In this document: piece by piece, positions 17,346 through 26,413 of the stretch
Layout of the letters: the number at the start of each line of letters is the position of its first letter
Numbering within the stretch: the stretch's first letter is position 1
DNA from: Blastochloris viridis
GTDB lineage: Bacteria > Pseudomonadota > Alphaproteobacteria > Rhizobiales > Xanthobacteraceae
NCBI RefSeq assembly: GCF_001402875.1
Contig: NZ_CP012946.1
Span: forward strand, 1,652,001-1,716,000
Reading direction: 5' to 3'
DNA: 64,000 bases
Notes under the pieces: model-generated
What the model was told of the DNA's origin: nothing
Database searches by the model: none
The model's input: only the letters and a program-made list of their open reading frames with translations
Position numbers and translations under genes: made by a program

Positions 17346-18374
17346 ATGCGCAAACTTGCTGTCGGTCTCGCGCTGGGCGCGGCCTTCACCCTGTCGGCGT
17401 CGCCCGCTTTGGCGCAGGCGACGCTGAAGGCCATCCAGGCCCGCGGCAATGTGGAGTGCGGCGTCAGCCAGGGTCTGCCGGGCTTTTCCGCCCCCAACGA
17501 CAAGGGCGAGTGGGCCGGGTTCGACGTCGATTTCTGCCGCGCGCTGGCGGCGGCGATCTTCAACGACCCCACCAAGGTGAAATTCCTGCCGCTGTCGGCC
17601 AAGGACCGCTTCACCGCGCTGCAATCGGGCGATATCGACGTGTTGTCGCGCAACTCGACCTGGACGCTGTCGCGCGACACTGCGCTCGGGCTCGATTTTC
17701 CCGCCATCACCTTCTACGACGGCCAGGGCTTCCTGGTGCGCAAGACGCTGAAGGTGAGTTCGGCGCTGGAGTTGTCGGGCGCCACGATCTGCACCCAGAC
17801 CGGCACCACCACCGAACTCAACGCCGCCGATTTCTTCCATTCCCACAATATGAAATACGAGATGGTGGCGTTCGCCACCAATGACGAGGCGATCAAGACC
17901 TACGACACCGGCGAGAACGGCCGCTGCGATGCCTTCACCACCGACGTCTCCGGCCTTTTTGCTGAAAAGCTGAAGCTGACCCGTCCCGATGACCACGTCG
18001 TGCTGCCGGAAATCATCTCGAAGGAGCCGCTGGCGCCGGCGGTACGCCACGGCGACAACCAGTGGACGGACATCGTGCGCTGGACCCACTTTGCCATGGT
18101 CGCCGCCGAGGAACTGGGCGTCAGTTCCACCACCGTGGGAGACATGTTGACCGCGGCCAACCCGGAAGTGCGGCGGTTGCTCGGCGTCGAGGGCAACGCC
18201 GGCGAGCAGCTCGGCCTGACCAAGGATTGGGTGGTTCGTATCGTCCGCCACGTCGGCAATTACGGCGAGGTGTTCGAGCGCAACCTCGGCAAGGGGTCCC
18301 AACTCGGCATCGCCCGCGGCCAGAATGCGCTGTGGACCAAGGGCGGCCTGCAATACGCCCCGCCGATCCGGTGA
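17346..18374 (+). CDS. aapJ: General L-amino-acid ABC transporter, periplasmic binding protein
   Basis: This is the binding protein of the broad-range amino-acid importer of rhizobia. The 342-residue protein has a signal peptide (hydrophobic residues 4-20, cleavage after ALA) and the SBP_bac_3 fold: VECGVSQGLPGFSAPN, GFDVDFCRALAAAIF, and LSRDTALGLDF. The AapJ-specific C-terminal block is LGLTKDWVVRIVRHVGNYGE. The ATG at 17346 was chosen over an in-frame TTG at 17325 because it starts the signal peptide. It is followed by a palindromic repeat and then aapQMP. Confidence 0.94.
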   Translation: MRKLAVGLALGAAFTLSASPALAQATLKAIQARGNVECGVSQGLPGFSAPNDKGEWAGFDVDFCRALAAAIFNDPTKVKFLPLSAKDRFTALQSGDIDVLSRNSTWTLSRDTALGLDFPAITFYDGQGFLVRKTLKVSSALELSGATICTQTGTTTELNAADFFHSHNMKYEMVAFATNDEAIKTYDTGENGRCDAFTTDVSGLFAEKLKLTRPDDHVVLPEIISKEPLAPAVRHGDNQWTDIVRWTHFAMVAAEELGVSSTTVGDMLTAANPEVRRLLGVEGNAGEQLGLTKDWVVRIVRHVGNYGEVFERNLGKGSQLGIARGQNALWTKGGLQYAPPIR

Positions 18375-18418
18375 TGGCCGGGGTTATTGAGTTTGAACTT
18401 TGACCGACGTCTGCGGGC

Positions 18419-18531
18419 CTCTTCCTGAGGAGCGAGACACCGGAAAATCCGGTGGCTCGCGTCTCGAAGGATGAGGCGGCCACGGCCACATGGTTCGAGA
18501 CGGCTGCTGCGCAGCCTCCTCACCATGAGGC
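18419..18531. repeat. Dispersed palindromic intergenic repeat, copy B (within the aap operon)
   Basis: The copy has CCTGAGGAGCGAGACACCGG, GTCTCGAAGGATGAGGCGGC, then CATGGTTCGAGACGGCTGCT and GCAGCCTCCTCACCATGAGG. Both halves contain internal inverted repeats (GGTTCGAGACGGCTGC against GTCTCGAA, and CTGAGGAG against CTCCTCA). It lies between aapJ and aapQ, so it can form a stable mRNA hairpin after the binding-protein gene. Other copies are at 1868 and 36588. Confidence 0.75.
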
Positions 18532-18566
18532 CGGGAGACCTCAATCCCTCGGGCCACGTATATGAC

Positions 18567-19754
18567 ATGACCACCGATCCGGATCGCCCTCCCGCCCGCC
18601 GCTTTCGGTTGTCGCCGCAGGCGCTCCGTGCAGCGGCGCTGCAAATCCTGGTTGTCGCCGCGGTGGCGGCGCTGGCGTGGAGCCTGATCGACACCGCCCG
18701 CAGCAACCTTGCCGACCAGCACATCGCCTCCGGCTTCGGGTTTTTTGCCGCCACCGCCGGTTTCGACGTGTCGCAGAGCCTGATCGACTACGATCGCGCC
18801 GACAGCTACGGCCGGGTGTTCCTGGTCGGCCTTGCCAACACGCTGCTGGTGTCCGCACTCGGCATCGTGTTCGCCACCGCGCTCGGCTTCGCCGTCGGCA
18901 TCGCGCGGCTGTCGCCATCGTGGATGCTGGCGCGCCTTGCCGGCGTCTATGTCGAGTTCGCCCGCAACCTGCCGCTGCTGTTCCAGATCCTGTTCTGGTA
19001 CATGGTGGTGCTGGGCTCGCTGCCGGGGCCGCGCCACAGCCTGGAGGCGCCGCTCGGCATCTTCCTCAACTCCCGCGGCCTGATCCTGCCGCAGCCGGTT
19101 GCCGGTGACGGCCTGTGGTGGGTGGCCGCCGCCGCCGGCGCGGCGGTGCTCGCCGCCATTGTCCTCCTGGCCTGGGCGCGGGCCCGGCAGGCGCGGCGCG
19201 GCCGCCGCAGCTTGCCGGCCGGCCGGGTGGCGCTGGCGCTGGTGCTGGGCGCGCCGTTCGCGACCTTCCTGGCGCTGGGGCGGCCGCTGGCGCTGGTGCC
19301 GGCGGAACTGGACGGCTTCAACTTCACCGGCGGCATTCGCCTGGTGCCGGAGTTGGTGGCGCTGGTGGCGGGGCTGTCGTTCTATACCGCCGGCTTCGTC
19401 GCCGAGATCGTGCGCGCCGGCATCCAGTCGGTCGACCGCGGCCAGAGCGAGGCGGCGGCCTCGCTTGGCCTCCGGCCGGGGCGGACGCTGCATCTGGTGG
19501 TGATTCCGCAGGCGATGCGGGTGATCGTGCCACCGCTGACCAGCCAGTATCTCAACGTGGTCAAGAACTCCTCGCTGGCGATGGCGATCGGCTTTCCCGA
19601 CCTTGTCGCGGTGTTCGCCGGCACCGCGCTCAACCAGACCGGCCAGGCCATCGAGATCATCGCCATGACCATGGCGGTCTATCTTGCCATCAGCCTTCTC
19701 ACCGCCTTGGCGATGAACCTCTACAATCGGCGTCTTGCGCCGGTGGGGCGGTGA
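18567..19754 (+). CDS. aapQ: General L-amino-acid ABC transporter, permease 1
   Basis: This is one of the two inner-membrane subunits of the Aap importer. The 395-residue length is typical of AapQ, which has a large extra domain before the standard HisMQ permease core. The core has FYTAGFVAEIVRAGIQSVDR, GQSEAAASLGL (the EAA loop) and PPLTSQYLNVVKNSSLAMAI. The ATG at 18567 (MTTDPDRPPARR) was chosen because the longer frame from 18471 starts inside the palindromic repeat. The stop is 3 bp before aapM. Confidence 0.93.
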   Translation: MTTDPDRPPARRFRLSPQALRAAALQILVVAAVAALAWSLIDTARSNLADQHIASGFGFFAATAGFDVSQSLIDYDRADSYGRVFLVGLANTLLVSALGIVFATALGFAVGIARLSPSWMLARLAGVYVEFARNLPLLFQILFWYMVVLGSLPGPRHSLEAPLGIFLNSRGLILPQPVAGDGLWWVAAAAGAAVLAAIVLLAWARARQARRGRRSLPAGRVALALVLGAPFATFLALGRPLALVPAELDGFNFTGGIRLVPELVALVAGLSFYTAGFVAEIVRAGIQSVDRGQSEAAASLGLRPGRTLHLVVIPQAMRVIVPPLTSQYLNVVKNSSLAMAIGFPDLVAVFAGTALNQTGQAIEIIAMTMAVYLAISLLTALAMNLYNRRLAPVGR

Positions 19755-19757
19755 GCG

Positions 19758-20891
19758 ATGGACAAACACGCCTTCGTCCTCACTGCGCTCAAGCCGGCGC
19801 TGCCGCCGCCGCGGGCGGCGTCCGGGCCGCTCAAATGGCTGCGGGCGCGGCTGTTCGCCGGTCCGGTCAGCACGGTCCTGACGCTGGTCAGCCTCGCGGT
19901 GCTGTGGCTGATCGTGCCGCCACTGCTGGATTTTCTAGTGTTCGATGCGGTGTGGCGCGGCTCCGGCCGCGAGGCGTGCCTTGCCGAAACCGTCGGTCGG
20001 CCGGTCGGCGCCTGCTGGCCGTTCATCTGGGCCAAGCTCGGCCAGCTCACCTACGGCTTCTACCCGGCCGACGAACGCTGGCGCGTCAATCTCGTGTTTG
20101 CCGCGGCGGTGGCGCTGCTGGTACCGCTGCTGATCCCGTCGGCGCCGTTCAAGCGCCTCAACGCGGCGCTGTTTTTCGTGGCGTTTCCGCTGGCTGCGTT
20201 CGCGCTGCTGGTCGGCGGCCGGTTCGGCCTTGCGTATGTCGAGACCCGCGCCTGGGGCGGCCTGCTGGTGACGCTGGTGGTGGCGGTGACCGGCATCGTC
20301 GCTTCGCTGCCGCTCGGCATCCTGCTGGCGCTCGGCCGGCGCTCCTCGCTGCCGGTGGTGCGCTGGCTGGCGGTCGCCGTCATCGAGGTGTGGCGCGGCG
20401 TGCCGCTGATCACCGTGCTGTTCTTCGCCACCTACATGCTGCCGCTGTTCCTGCCGGGCTCTTGGACCATCGACGCGCTGCTGCGGGTGCTGATCGGGGT
20501 CGCGGTGTTCGCCGCCGCCTATATGGCAGAGGTGGTGCGCGGCGGGCTGCAGGGCGTGCCGCGCGCGCAATATGAGGGCGCCATTGCACTCGGGCTCGGC
20601 CACTGGCAGACCATGGTGCTGGTGGTGCTGCCGCAGGCGCTGAAGCTGGTCATACCCGGCATCGTCAACACCTTCATCGGCTTGTTCAAGGACACCACGC
20701 TGGTGATGATCGTGGCGATATTCGATCTGCTCGGCCAGCTTCGCGCCGCGTTCGCCGATCCGGCCTGGGCCTCGCCCTCGACGCTCTACACCGGCTTCGC
20801 GTTTGCCGGCCTGATCTATTTCTCGTTTTGCTTCGGCATGAGCCGGTACGCGCTATTCATCGAACGCCGGCTCGATGGCGGGCGCCGCTGA
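19758..20891 (+). CDS. aapM: General L-amino-acid ABC transporter, permease 2
   Basis: This is the second Aap permease, 377 residues, with the family's long N-terminal region followed by the HisMQ core: [40 protein letters not shown] (EAA loop), and [20 protein letters not shown]. It begins with ATG three bases after the aapQ stop. The ATPase gene starts 12 bp after its own stop, so aapQMP are translated as one block. Confidence 0.93.
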   Translation: MDKHAFVLTALKPALPPPRAASGPLKWLRARLFAGPVSTVLTLVSLAVLWLIVPPLLDFLVFDAVWRGSGREACLAETVGRPVGACWPFIWAKLGQLTYGFYPADERWRVNLVFAAAVALLVPLLIPSAPFKRLNAALFFVAFPLAAFALLVGGRFGLAYVETRAWGGLLVTLVVAVTGIVASLPLGILLALGRRSSLPVVRWLAVAVIEVWRGVPLITVLFFATYMLPLFLPGSWTIDALLRVLIGVAVFAAAYMAEVVRGGLQGVPRAQYEGAIALGLGHWQTMVLVVLPQALKLVIPGIVNTFIGLFKDTTLVMIVAIFDLLGQLRAAFADPAWASPSTLYTGFAFAGLIYFSFCFGMSRYALFIERRLDGGRR

Positions 20892-20902
20892 CGGATGGTC
20901 CC

Positions 20903-21664
20903 ATGGTGCCGAAAATCGAGACGACCAGGCATGCAATCGCGATCGCGATCGAGCAGCTCGACAAATGGTTCGGCACCTTTCACGTGCTGCGCGGCGTCGA
21001 TCTCACCGTCAAGCGCGGCGAGAAGATCGTGATCTGCGGGCCGTCGGGCTCCGGCAAGTCGACGCTGATCCGCTGCATCAATCGGCTGGAAGCCTTCGAG
21101 CGCGGCCGCATCATCGTCGACGGCATCGAACTGACCGATGACGTGAAGCGCGTCGACGAGATCCGCCGCGAGGTCGGCATGGTGTTCCAGCAGTTCAATC
21201 TGTTTCCGCACCTCACCGTGCTGGAGAACTGCACGCTGGCGCCGATCTGGGTGCGACAGATGCCGCGACGCGAGGCCGAGGAGGTCGCGCGCCATTACCT
21301 CGAACGGGTGCGCATTCCCGAGCAGGCGGGCAAGTATCCCGGCCAGCTCTCCGGCGGCCAGCAGCAGCGCGTCGCCATCGCGCGGGCGCTGTGCATGAAC
21401 CCGCGCATCATGCTGTTCGACGAGCCGACCTCCGCGCTCGATCCGGAGATGGTGAAAGAGGTGCTGGACACCATGGTGCAACTCGCGCTCGACGGCATGA
21501 CCATGGTGGTGGTGAGCCACGAGATGGGCTTTGCCCGCGAGGTCGCCGACCGCGTGGTGTTCATGGATGTCGGGCAGATCGTCGAGGCGGCGCCGCCGCG
21601 GGAGTTTTTCGACGCCCCTCGGCACGATCGCGCCAAGGCGTTCCTGGCGCAGGTTTTGCGGTGA
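20903..21664 (+). CDS. aapP: General L-amino-acid ABC transporter, ATP-binding protein
   Basis: The 253-residue ATPase of the Aap importer has Walker [20 protein letters not shown]-loop [13 protein letters not shown], signature [16 protein letters not shown], Walker [15 protein letters not shown] and H-loop VVSHEMGFA, all typical of polar amino-acid importers (GlnQ/HisP type). The ATG at 20903 gives [10 protein letters not shown] and lies 12 bp after aapM; the longer frame would overlap aapM by 64 bp. Directly downstream begins a repeat array. Confidence 0.94.
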   Translation: MVPKIETTRHAIAIAIEQLDKWFGTFHVLRGVDLTVKRGEKIVICGPSGSGKSTLIRCINRLEAFERGRIIVDGIELTDDVKRVDEIRREVGMVFQQFNLFPHLTVLENCTLAPIWVRQMPRREAEEVARHYLERVRIPEQAGKYPGQLSGGQQQRVAIARALCMNPRIMLFDEPTSALDPEMVKEVLDTMVQLALDGMTMVVVSHEMGFAREVADRVVFMDVGQIVEAAPPREFFDAPRHDRAKAFLAQVLR

Positions 21665-21674
21665 GCTGAGCGGC

Positions 21675-22016
21675 TGTCGTCCTGGGCAAGCGGCGAAGCC
21701 GCGCGACCCGGGACCGTGTGCAGGAAGAGATGCCTTTTCTTGAGGACGATCCCGGGTCTCGCTGACGCTCGCCCGGGATGACGAGGCCCATTCTGTCGTC
21801 CCGGGCAAGCGGTGAAGCCGCGCGACCCGGGACCGTTTTCAGGAAGGGGCGTCTTTTCATGATGACGATCCCGGGTCACGGCTCGCGCCTCGCCCGGGAT
21901 GACGAGGCACGGAGATCTCGGGTCACGGCATTCCGCACCGTCCGGGATGACGTGTATCTTGGGGCGCGTCGTCCCGGACGACGCCATGCGTCGATCCGGG
22001 ACCGTCCGCAGGACGA
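21675..22016. repeat. Array of palindromic GTCGTCCCGGGCAAGCGG / CCCGGGATGACG repeats, left arm
   Basis: Alternating units GTCGTCCYGGGCAAGCGGYG...GCGCGACCCGGGACCG and GACGATCCCGGGTCTCG...CGCCCGGGATGACGAGG occur at about 21675, 21743, 21793, 21861 and 21920-22016. Each unit is itself palindromic (CCCGGG-based ends), and neighbouring units face opposite ways. The array ends directly before the GIY-YIG gene. No spacer regularity of a CRISPR kind is present. Confidence 0.75.
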
Positions 22017-22023
22017 GGCACCG

Positions 22024-22341
22024 ATGCGCTACGCGGTCTACATGCTTGCGACGCGCAAGGACGGGCCGCTCTATGTCGGCGTGACGAATGATCTCGTTCG
22101 CCGTGTGTTCGAGCATCGCTCCGACGCCGTGCGCGGCTTCACCTGGCAATTCAACGTTCACCGCCTGGTCTGGTTTGAAGCCCACGATTCAATTGAAGCG
22201 GCGATCACCCGCGAGAAGCAGATCAAACGTTGGCGCCGTGCCTGGAAGATCGAGATGATCGAGACGGAAAACCCAGAGTGGGATGATCTCTATGAGCGGA
22301 TTGCCGGTGGGAGTTCTGCGGACGATCCCGGGTCTCGCTGA
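22024..22341 (+). CDS. GIY-YIG nuclease-superfamily protein
   Basis: The 105-residue protein is a single GIY-YIG domain of the UPF0213/YhbQ type. It shows YAVYMLATRKDGPLYVGVTN (GIY as VYM and YIG as YVG), the catalytic-type Arg in VRRVFEHR, and the helix ITREKQIKRWRRAWKIEMIE, in which Glu is the usual metal ligand. Members cut nucleic acid or are of unknown role. The ATG at 22024 is the only sensible start. Its last codons (ADDPGSR-stop) are encoded by the first unit of the downstream repeat array, so gene and repeat are physically merged. Confidence 0.85.
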   Translation: MRYAVYMLATRKDGPLYVGVTNDLVRRVFEHRSDAVRGFTWQFNVHRLVWFEAHDSIEAAITREKQIKRWRRAWKIEMIETENPEWDDLYERIAGGSSADDPGSR

Positions 22342-22599
22342 CGCTCGCCCGGGACGACGACCTGGCATGAAGGCATCGTCGTCCCGGGCAAGCGGCGAAG
22401 CCGCGCGACCCGGGACAGGTTTCAGGAAGGGGCGTCTTTTCCGGATGACGATCCCGGGTCTCGGCTGCGCCTCGCCCGGGATGACGAGGCCCATTCTGTC
22501 GTCCCGGGCAAGCGGCGAAGCCGCGCGACCCGGGACCGTGTGCAGAATAGCGCCGGTTCGGCGGACGACCCCGGTCTTCGCTCCGCCCGGGGTCACGCC
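22319..22599. repeat. Array of palindromic CCCGGG-type repeats, right arm
   Basis: The same unit family continues after, and overlapping, the GIY-YIG stop codon: GACGATCCCGGGTCTCGCTG at 22323, GTCGTCCCGGGCAAGCGGCG at 22378, then further alternating units near 22446 and 22498, and a shorter related unit GACGACCCCGGTCTTCGCTC at 22564-22599. The array runs up to the stop codon of the opposite-strand pyc gene. Confidence 0.75.
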
Positions 22600-22607
22600 G
22601 TCAGTCG

Positions 22608-25600
22608 CTACCCCTCGAACACCACCAGCAGATCCTTGGCGTCGACCGGGCTGCCGGGGTGGACCAGCAGTTCCTTGACGGTGCCGGCGCGCGGCGAGTG
22701 CAGCGCTGTCTCCATCTTCATCGCCTCGATGGTCATCAGCACGTCGCCGGCCGACACCACCGAGCCGACCTTCACCGCCAGCGCCGCCACCGAGCCCGGC
22801 AGCGGGGCGGCGACGTGGGCGTCGTTGCCGTCCTCGGCCTTGCGGCGTGCGGGCAGCAGCGAGGACACCGCGCGGTTCGGCACCTTGACGAAGCGCGGCT
22901 GGCCGTTGAGCTCGAAGAACACCTCGACGTGGCCGTCCTCGTCGGTCTCGCCGATCGCCTGCAGCGAGATCACCAGCGTCTTGCCGCGTTCGATCTCGAC
23001 GGCGATTTCCTCGCCGAGCTTCATGCCGTAGAAATAGACCGGCGTTGGCAATGTCGACACCGGGCCGAACTTGCGCACGGCGCGCACGAAATCGCCATAG
23101 ACCTTGGGGTACATCAGGAAGGCGGCGAGATCGAAATCGTCCGGCGTCGCCTCGATCAGCTTGGCGACCTCGCCGCGCTGGGCCTCAAGGTCGGTGTCGG
23201 CGAGCAGCGCGCCCGGCCGCGCGGTCGAGGCGTCCTTACCCTTCAGCGCCTTCTTCACCAGCGCGGCCGGCCAACCGCCGGGCGGCTGGCCGAGGTCGCC
23301 ACGCAGCATTTCGACCACCGAGGCCGGGAAGGCGATGTCCTTGGCGGGGTCGACCACCTCGGCGGGCGTGATACCTTGCGAGACCATGATCAGCGCCATG
23401 TCGCCGACCACCTTCGACGACGGCGTCACTTTCACGATGTCGCCGAACAGGTCGTTGGCGGCGCGGTAGGCTTTCGCGACATCGTGCCAGCGGGTATCGA
23501 GCCCGAGCGCGCGGGCCTGTTCCTTGAGGTTGGTGAACTGGCCGCCGGGCATCTCGTGCAGGTAGACCTCAGAGGCGCCGGCCTTGAGGTCGCTCTCGAA
23601 CGCGGCGTACTGATCGCGCACCGCCTCCCAATAGAAGCTGAGATGGCGGATGACGTCGTGGTCGAGCCCGGTTTCGCGCTCGGTGTGCTCCAGCGCCTCG
23701 ACGATCGAGCCGAGGCAGGGCTGTGAGGTGAGGCCGCTCATGGCGTCCATCGCCGCATCCACCGCATCAGCGCCGGCTTCGATCGCCGCCAGCACCGAGG
23801 CGCCGGAGATGCCGGAGGTGTCGTGGGTGTGGAGGTGGATCGGCACGCCGACCTCCTCCTTCAGCGCCTTCACCAGCACGCGGGCGGCGGCGGGCTTGAG
23901 CAGGCCGGCCATGTCCTTGATGCCGAGGATGTGGCAGCCGGCCGCCTCCAATTGCTTGGCGAGGTCGACGTAATAGCGCAGCGAATATTTGGCGCGGTTG
24001 GGGTCGAGAATGTCGCCGGTGTAGCAGATCGCGCCTTCGGCCAGCTTGCCGGCCTCGCCGACCGCGTCGATGGCGACGCGCATGTTCTCAACCCAGTTCA
24101 GGCAGTCGAACACCCGGAACACGTCGATGCCGCCTTCCGCCGCCTGCTTGACGAAGAAGCGGACGACGTTGTCGGGATAATTGGTGTAGCCGACGCCGTT
24201 GGCGCCGCGCAGCAGCATCTGCAGCAGCAGGTTCGGCACCCGCTCGCGCAAGGTGGCGAGGCGCTCCCACGGATCCTCGGTGAGGAAGCGCATGGCGACG
24301 TCGAACGTGGCGCCGCCCCAGCATTCCAGCGAGAACAGCTGCGGCAGGCCGGTGGCGTAAGCCTCCGCCGCCGCAATGATGTCGAACGAGCGCATGCGCG
24401 TCGCGAGCAGCGACTGGTGGGCGTCGCGCATGGTGGTGTCGGTGATGAGCACCCGCTTCTCGGCCTTCATCCAGGCGGCGAAGCCGCTGGGGCCGAGTTG
24501 GTCGAGCAGTTGCTTGGTGCCGGTCGGCGCGGTGCGGGCGGAGCCGAAATAGGGCGGCACCGGCGTGCGCGCGGTGGCCGGCGGCTTGGCGCGACCCTTG
24601 ACCTCGGGATGGCCGTTGACGGTGACGTCGGCGATGTAGCCGAGCAGCTTGGTGGCGCGGTCGCGGGGTCTTGCGACCTGAAACAGCTCCGGCGTCTCAT
24701 CGATGAAGCGCGTGGTGTAGCTGCCATCGCGGAAACGCGGGTGGCCGAGCAACGCCTCCAGGAACACCAGGTTGGTGGCAACGCCGCGGATGCGATACTC
24801 GCGCAGGGCGCGCTCCATGCGGGCGATGGTCTCCTCCGGCGAGGGCGCCCAGGCGGTGACCTTCTCCAGCATCGGGTCGTAGAACGGCGTCACCACCGCG
24901 CCGGAATAGGCGGTGCCGCCGTCGACGCGGATGCCGAAGCCGAACGCGCCGCGATAGGCGGTGATGCGGCCGTAGTCCGGGATGAAGTTGTTTTCCGGAT
25001 TCTCGGTGGTGATGCGGCACTGCATGGCGTGGCCGTCGAGCCGGATATCGGCTTGCGGCGGAATGCCGGTCTCGGTCACCTCACCGAGGCGGCCGCCCTG
25101 GGCGACGTGGATCTGCGCCTTCACGATATCGAGCCCGGTGACCACCTCGGTCACGGTGTGCTCGACCTGGATGCGCGGGTTGACCTCGATGAAGTAGAAG
25201 GCGCCGGTGTCGGCATCCATCAGGAACTCGACCGTGCCGGCGCCGACATAGGAGGTGGCGCGGCCGATCTTCAGAGCCGCCTCCGCCAGCGCGGCGCGGG
25301 TGGCGTCATCGAGGTAGGGCGCCGGCGCGCGCTCCACCACCTTCTGATGGCGGCGCTGGATGGTGCAGTCGCGCTCGAACAGGTGAACCAGGTTGCCGTG
25401 GCGATCGCCGAGCAGCTGCACCTCGATGTGGCGGGCGCGGCGCACCAGCTTTTCGAGATAGACCTCGTCCTTGCCGAACGCCGCCTTGGCCTCGCGCCGC
25501 GCAGTGGTGACGGTGTCGATCAGCCCGGCCGGCCCCTCGATCGGCCGCATGCCGCGGCCGCCGCCGCCCCAGGACGCCTTCAGCATCACCGGATAGCCGA

Positions 25601-26093
25601 TCTCGGCGGCGAGCCGTTCGATCGTGGCCGGATCGTCGGGCAGCGGGTCGGTTGCCGGCATCACCGGCACGCCGACCGAAACCGCAAGATTGCGCGCCGA
25701 CACCTTGTTGCCGAGCGTGCGCATGGTTTGCGGCTCGGGGCCGATGAAGACGATACCGGCCTCACCGCAGGCTTCGGCGAATTCGGGGTTCTCCGACAGG
25801 AAGCCGTAGCCGGGGTGGATGGCGTCGACCCGCGCCTCCCTGGCGACGCGGATCACCTCGTCGATCGACAGATAGGCCGCGATCGGGCCGAGCTTGTCGG
25901 CGCCCGGGCGAGCCTTGCCGACCTCGTAGGCCTCATCCGCCTTGAAGCGATGCAGCGAAAGCTTGTCCTCTTCGGCGTAGATCGCCACCGTGCGGATGCC
26001 GAGCTCGGTCGCGGCGCGGAACACGCGAATGGCGATCTCGGAACGGTTGGCGACAAGAAGACGACGGATTGGACGCGACAAAGAGGCGGACAT
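22608..26093 (-). CDS. pyc: Pyruvate carboxylase
   Basis: This biotin-dependent enzyme carboxylates pyruvate to oxaloacetate (anaplerosis). The single 1,161-residue chain has all domains in order. The biotin carboxylase comes first (VANRSEIAIRVFRAATELG, glycine-rich loop KASWGGGGRGMR near residue 160, FIEVNPRIQVEHTVTE). The carboxyltransferase begins near residue 540 (TDTTMRDAHQSLLATRMR, LECWGGATFDVAMRFL). The C-terminal biotinyl domain carries the biotin Lys in IEAMKMETALHSPRAG. The ATG at 26093 gives the usual MSASLSRPIRR start; a frame to 26126 adds 11 residues without support. Confidence 0.97.
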   Translation of the reverse strand: MSASLSRPIRRLLVANRSEIAIRVFRAATELGIRTVAIYAEEDKLSLHRFKADEAYEVGKARPGADKLGPIAAYLSIDEVIRVAREARVDAIHPGYGFLSENPEFAEACGEAGIVFIGPEPQTMRTLGNKVSARNLAVSVGVPVMPATDPLPDDPATIERLAAEIGYPVMLKASWGGGGRGMRPIEGPAGLIDTVTTARREAKAAFGKDEVYLEKLVRRARHIEVQLLGDRHGNLVHLFERDCTIQRRHQKVVERAPAPYLDDATRAALAEAALKIGRATSYVGAGTVEFLMDADTGAFYFIEVNPRIQVEHTVTEVVTGLDIVKAQIHVAQGGRLGEVTETGIPPQADIRLDGHAMQCRITTENPENNFIPDYGRITAYRGAFGFGIRVDGGTAYSGAVVTPFYDPMLEKVTAWAPSPEETIARMERALREYRIRGVATNLVFLEALLGHPRFRDGSYTTRFIDETPELFQVARPRDRATKLLGYIADVTVNGHPEVKGRAKPPATARTPVPPYFGSARTAPTGTKQLLDQLGPSGFAAWMKAEKRVLITDTTMRDAHQSLLATRMRSFDIIAAAEAYATGLPQLFSLECWGGATFDVAMRFLTEDPWERLATLRERVPNLLLQMLLRGANGVGYTNYPDNVVRFFVKQAAEGGIDVFRVFDCLNWVENMRVAIDAVGEAGKLAEGAICYTGDILDPNRAKYSLRYYVDLAKQLEAAGCHILGIKDMAGLLKPAAARVLVKALKEEVGVPIHLHTHDTSGISGASVLAAIEAGADAVDAAMDAMSGLTSQPCLGSIVEALEHTERETGLDHDVIRHLSFYWEAVRDQYAAFESDLKAGASEVYLHEMPGGQFTNLKEQARALGLDTRWHDVAKAYRAANDLFGDIVKVTPSSKVVGDMALIMVSQGITPAEVVDPAKDIAFPASVVEMLRGDLGQPPGGWPAALVKKALKGKDASTARPGALLADTDLEAQRGEVAKLIEATPDDFDLAAFLMYPKVYGDFVRAVRKFGPVSTLPTPVYFYGMKLGEEIAVEIERGKTLVISLQAIGETDEDGHVEVFFELNGQPRFVKVPNRAVSSLLPARRKAEDGNDAHVAAPLPGSVAALAVKVGSVVSAGDVLMTIEAMKMETALHSPRAGTVKELLVHPGSPVDAKDLLVVFEG

Positions 26094-26413
26094 GTGGAGT
26101 GAGCTCTCGAACCAGGACGGCGGCAAACGAGGGATGGCCCACTATACATCGAACTTTGGCCCGTCAGGCCGGAGTTCAATCTGTCATACAAGGAAAATAG
26201 TATTATAGAACAATGACTTTCGACGAAGGTCTAGGATAGGGCTGCAGTAAACGGCTCGAAACAGCCAACTTGCAAATAACAATCATTCAGTGGCGTCGTC
26301 CCGGCCACGCGGCGTCAACCGCGCAAGCCGAGACTGTGCGCAAACAGGTCACGAAAATCGCCGGGCGATCCCGGCCTCGCTCGACCGGAATTGATGGTGC
26401 GAGCAACCGCTGC
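26094..26413. other. Intergenic region between pyc and sseA
   Basis: These 320 bp separate two minus-strand genes and include a relatively AT-rich patch around 26180-26215 (AAAATAGTATTATAGAACAA) that could hold the pyc promoter. No gene, repeat or RNA was recognised. Confidence 0.4.

Noticed and set aside
21675..22599. CRISPR array
   Set aside because: The units are palindromic, alternate in direction, differ in length and have no uniform spacers, and no cas genes are present.
23823..26102. 759-codon open frame antisense to pyc
   Set aside because: It is composed of His/Arg/Gly/Ala-rich low-complexity translation and lies fully inside a certain gene. The same reasoning removes 40177-42396 and 56561-59506.
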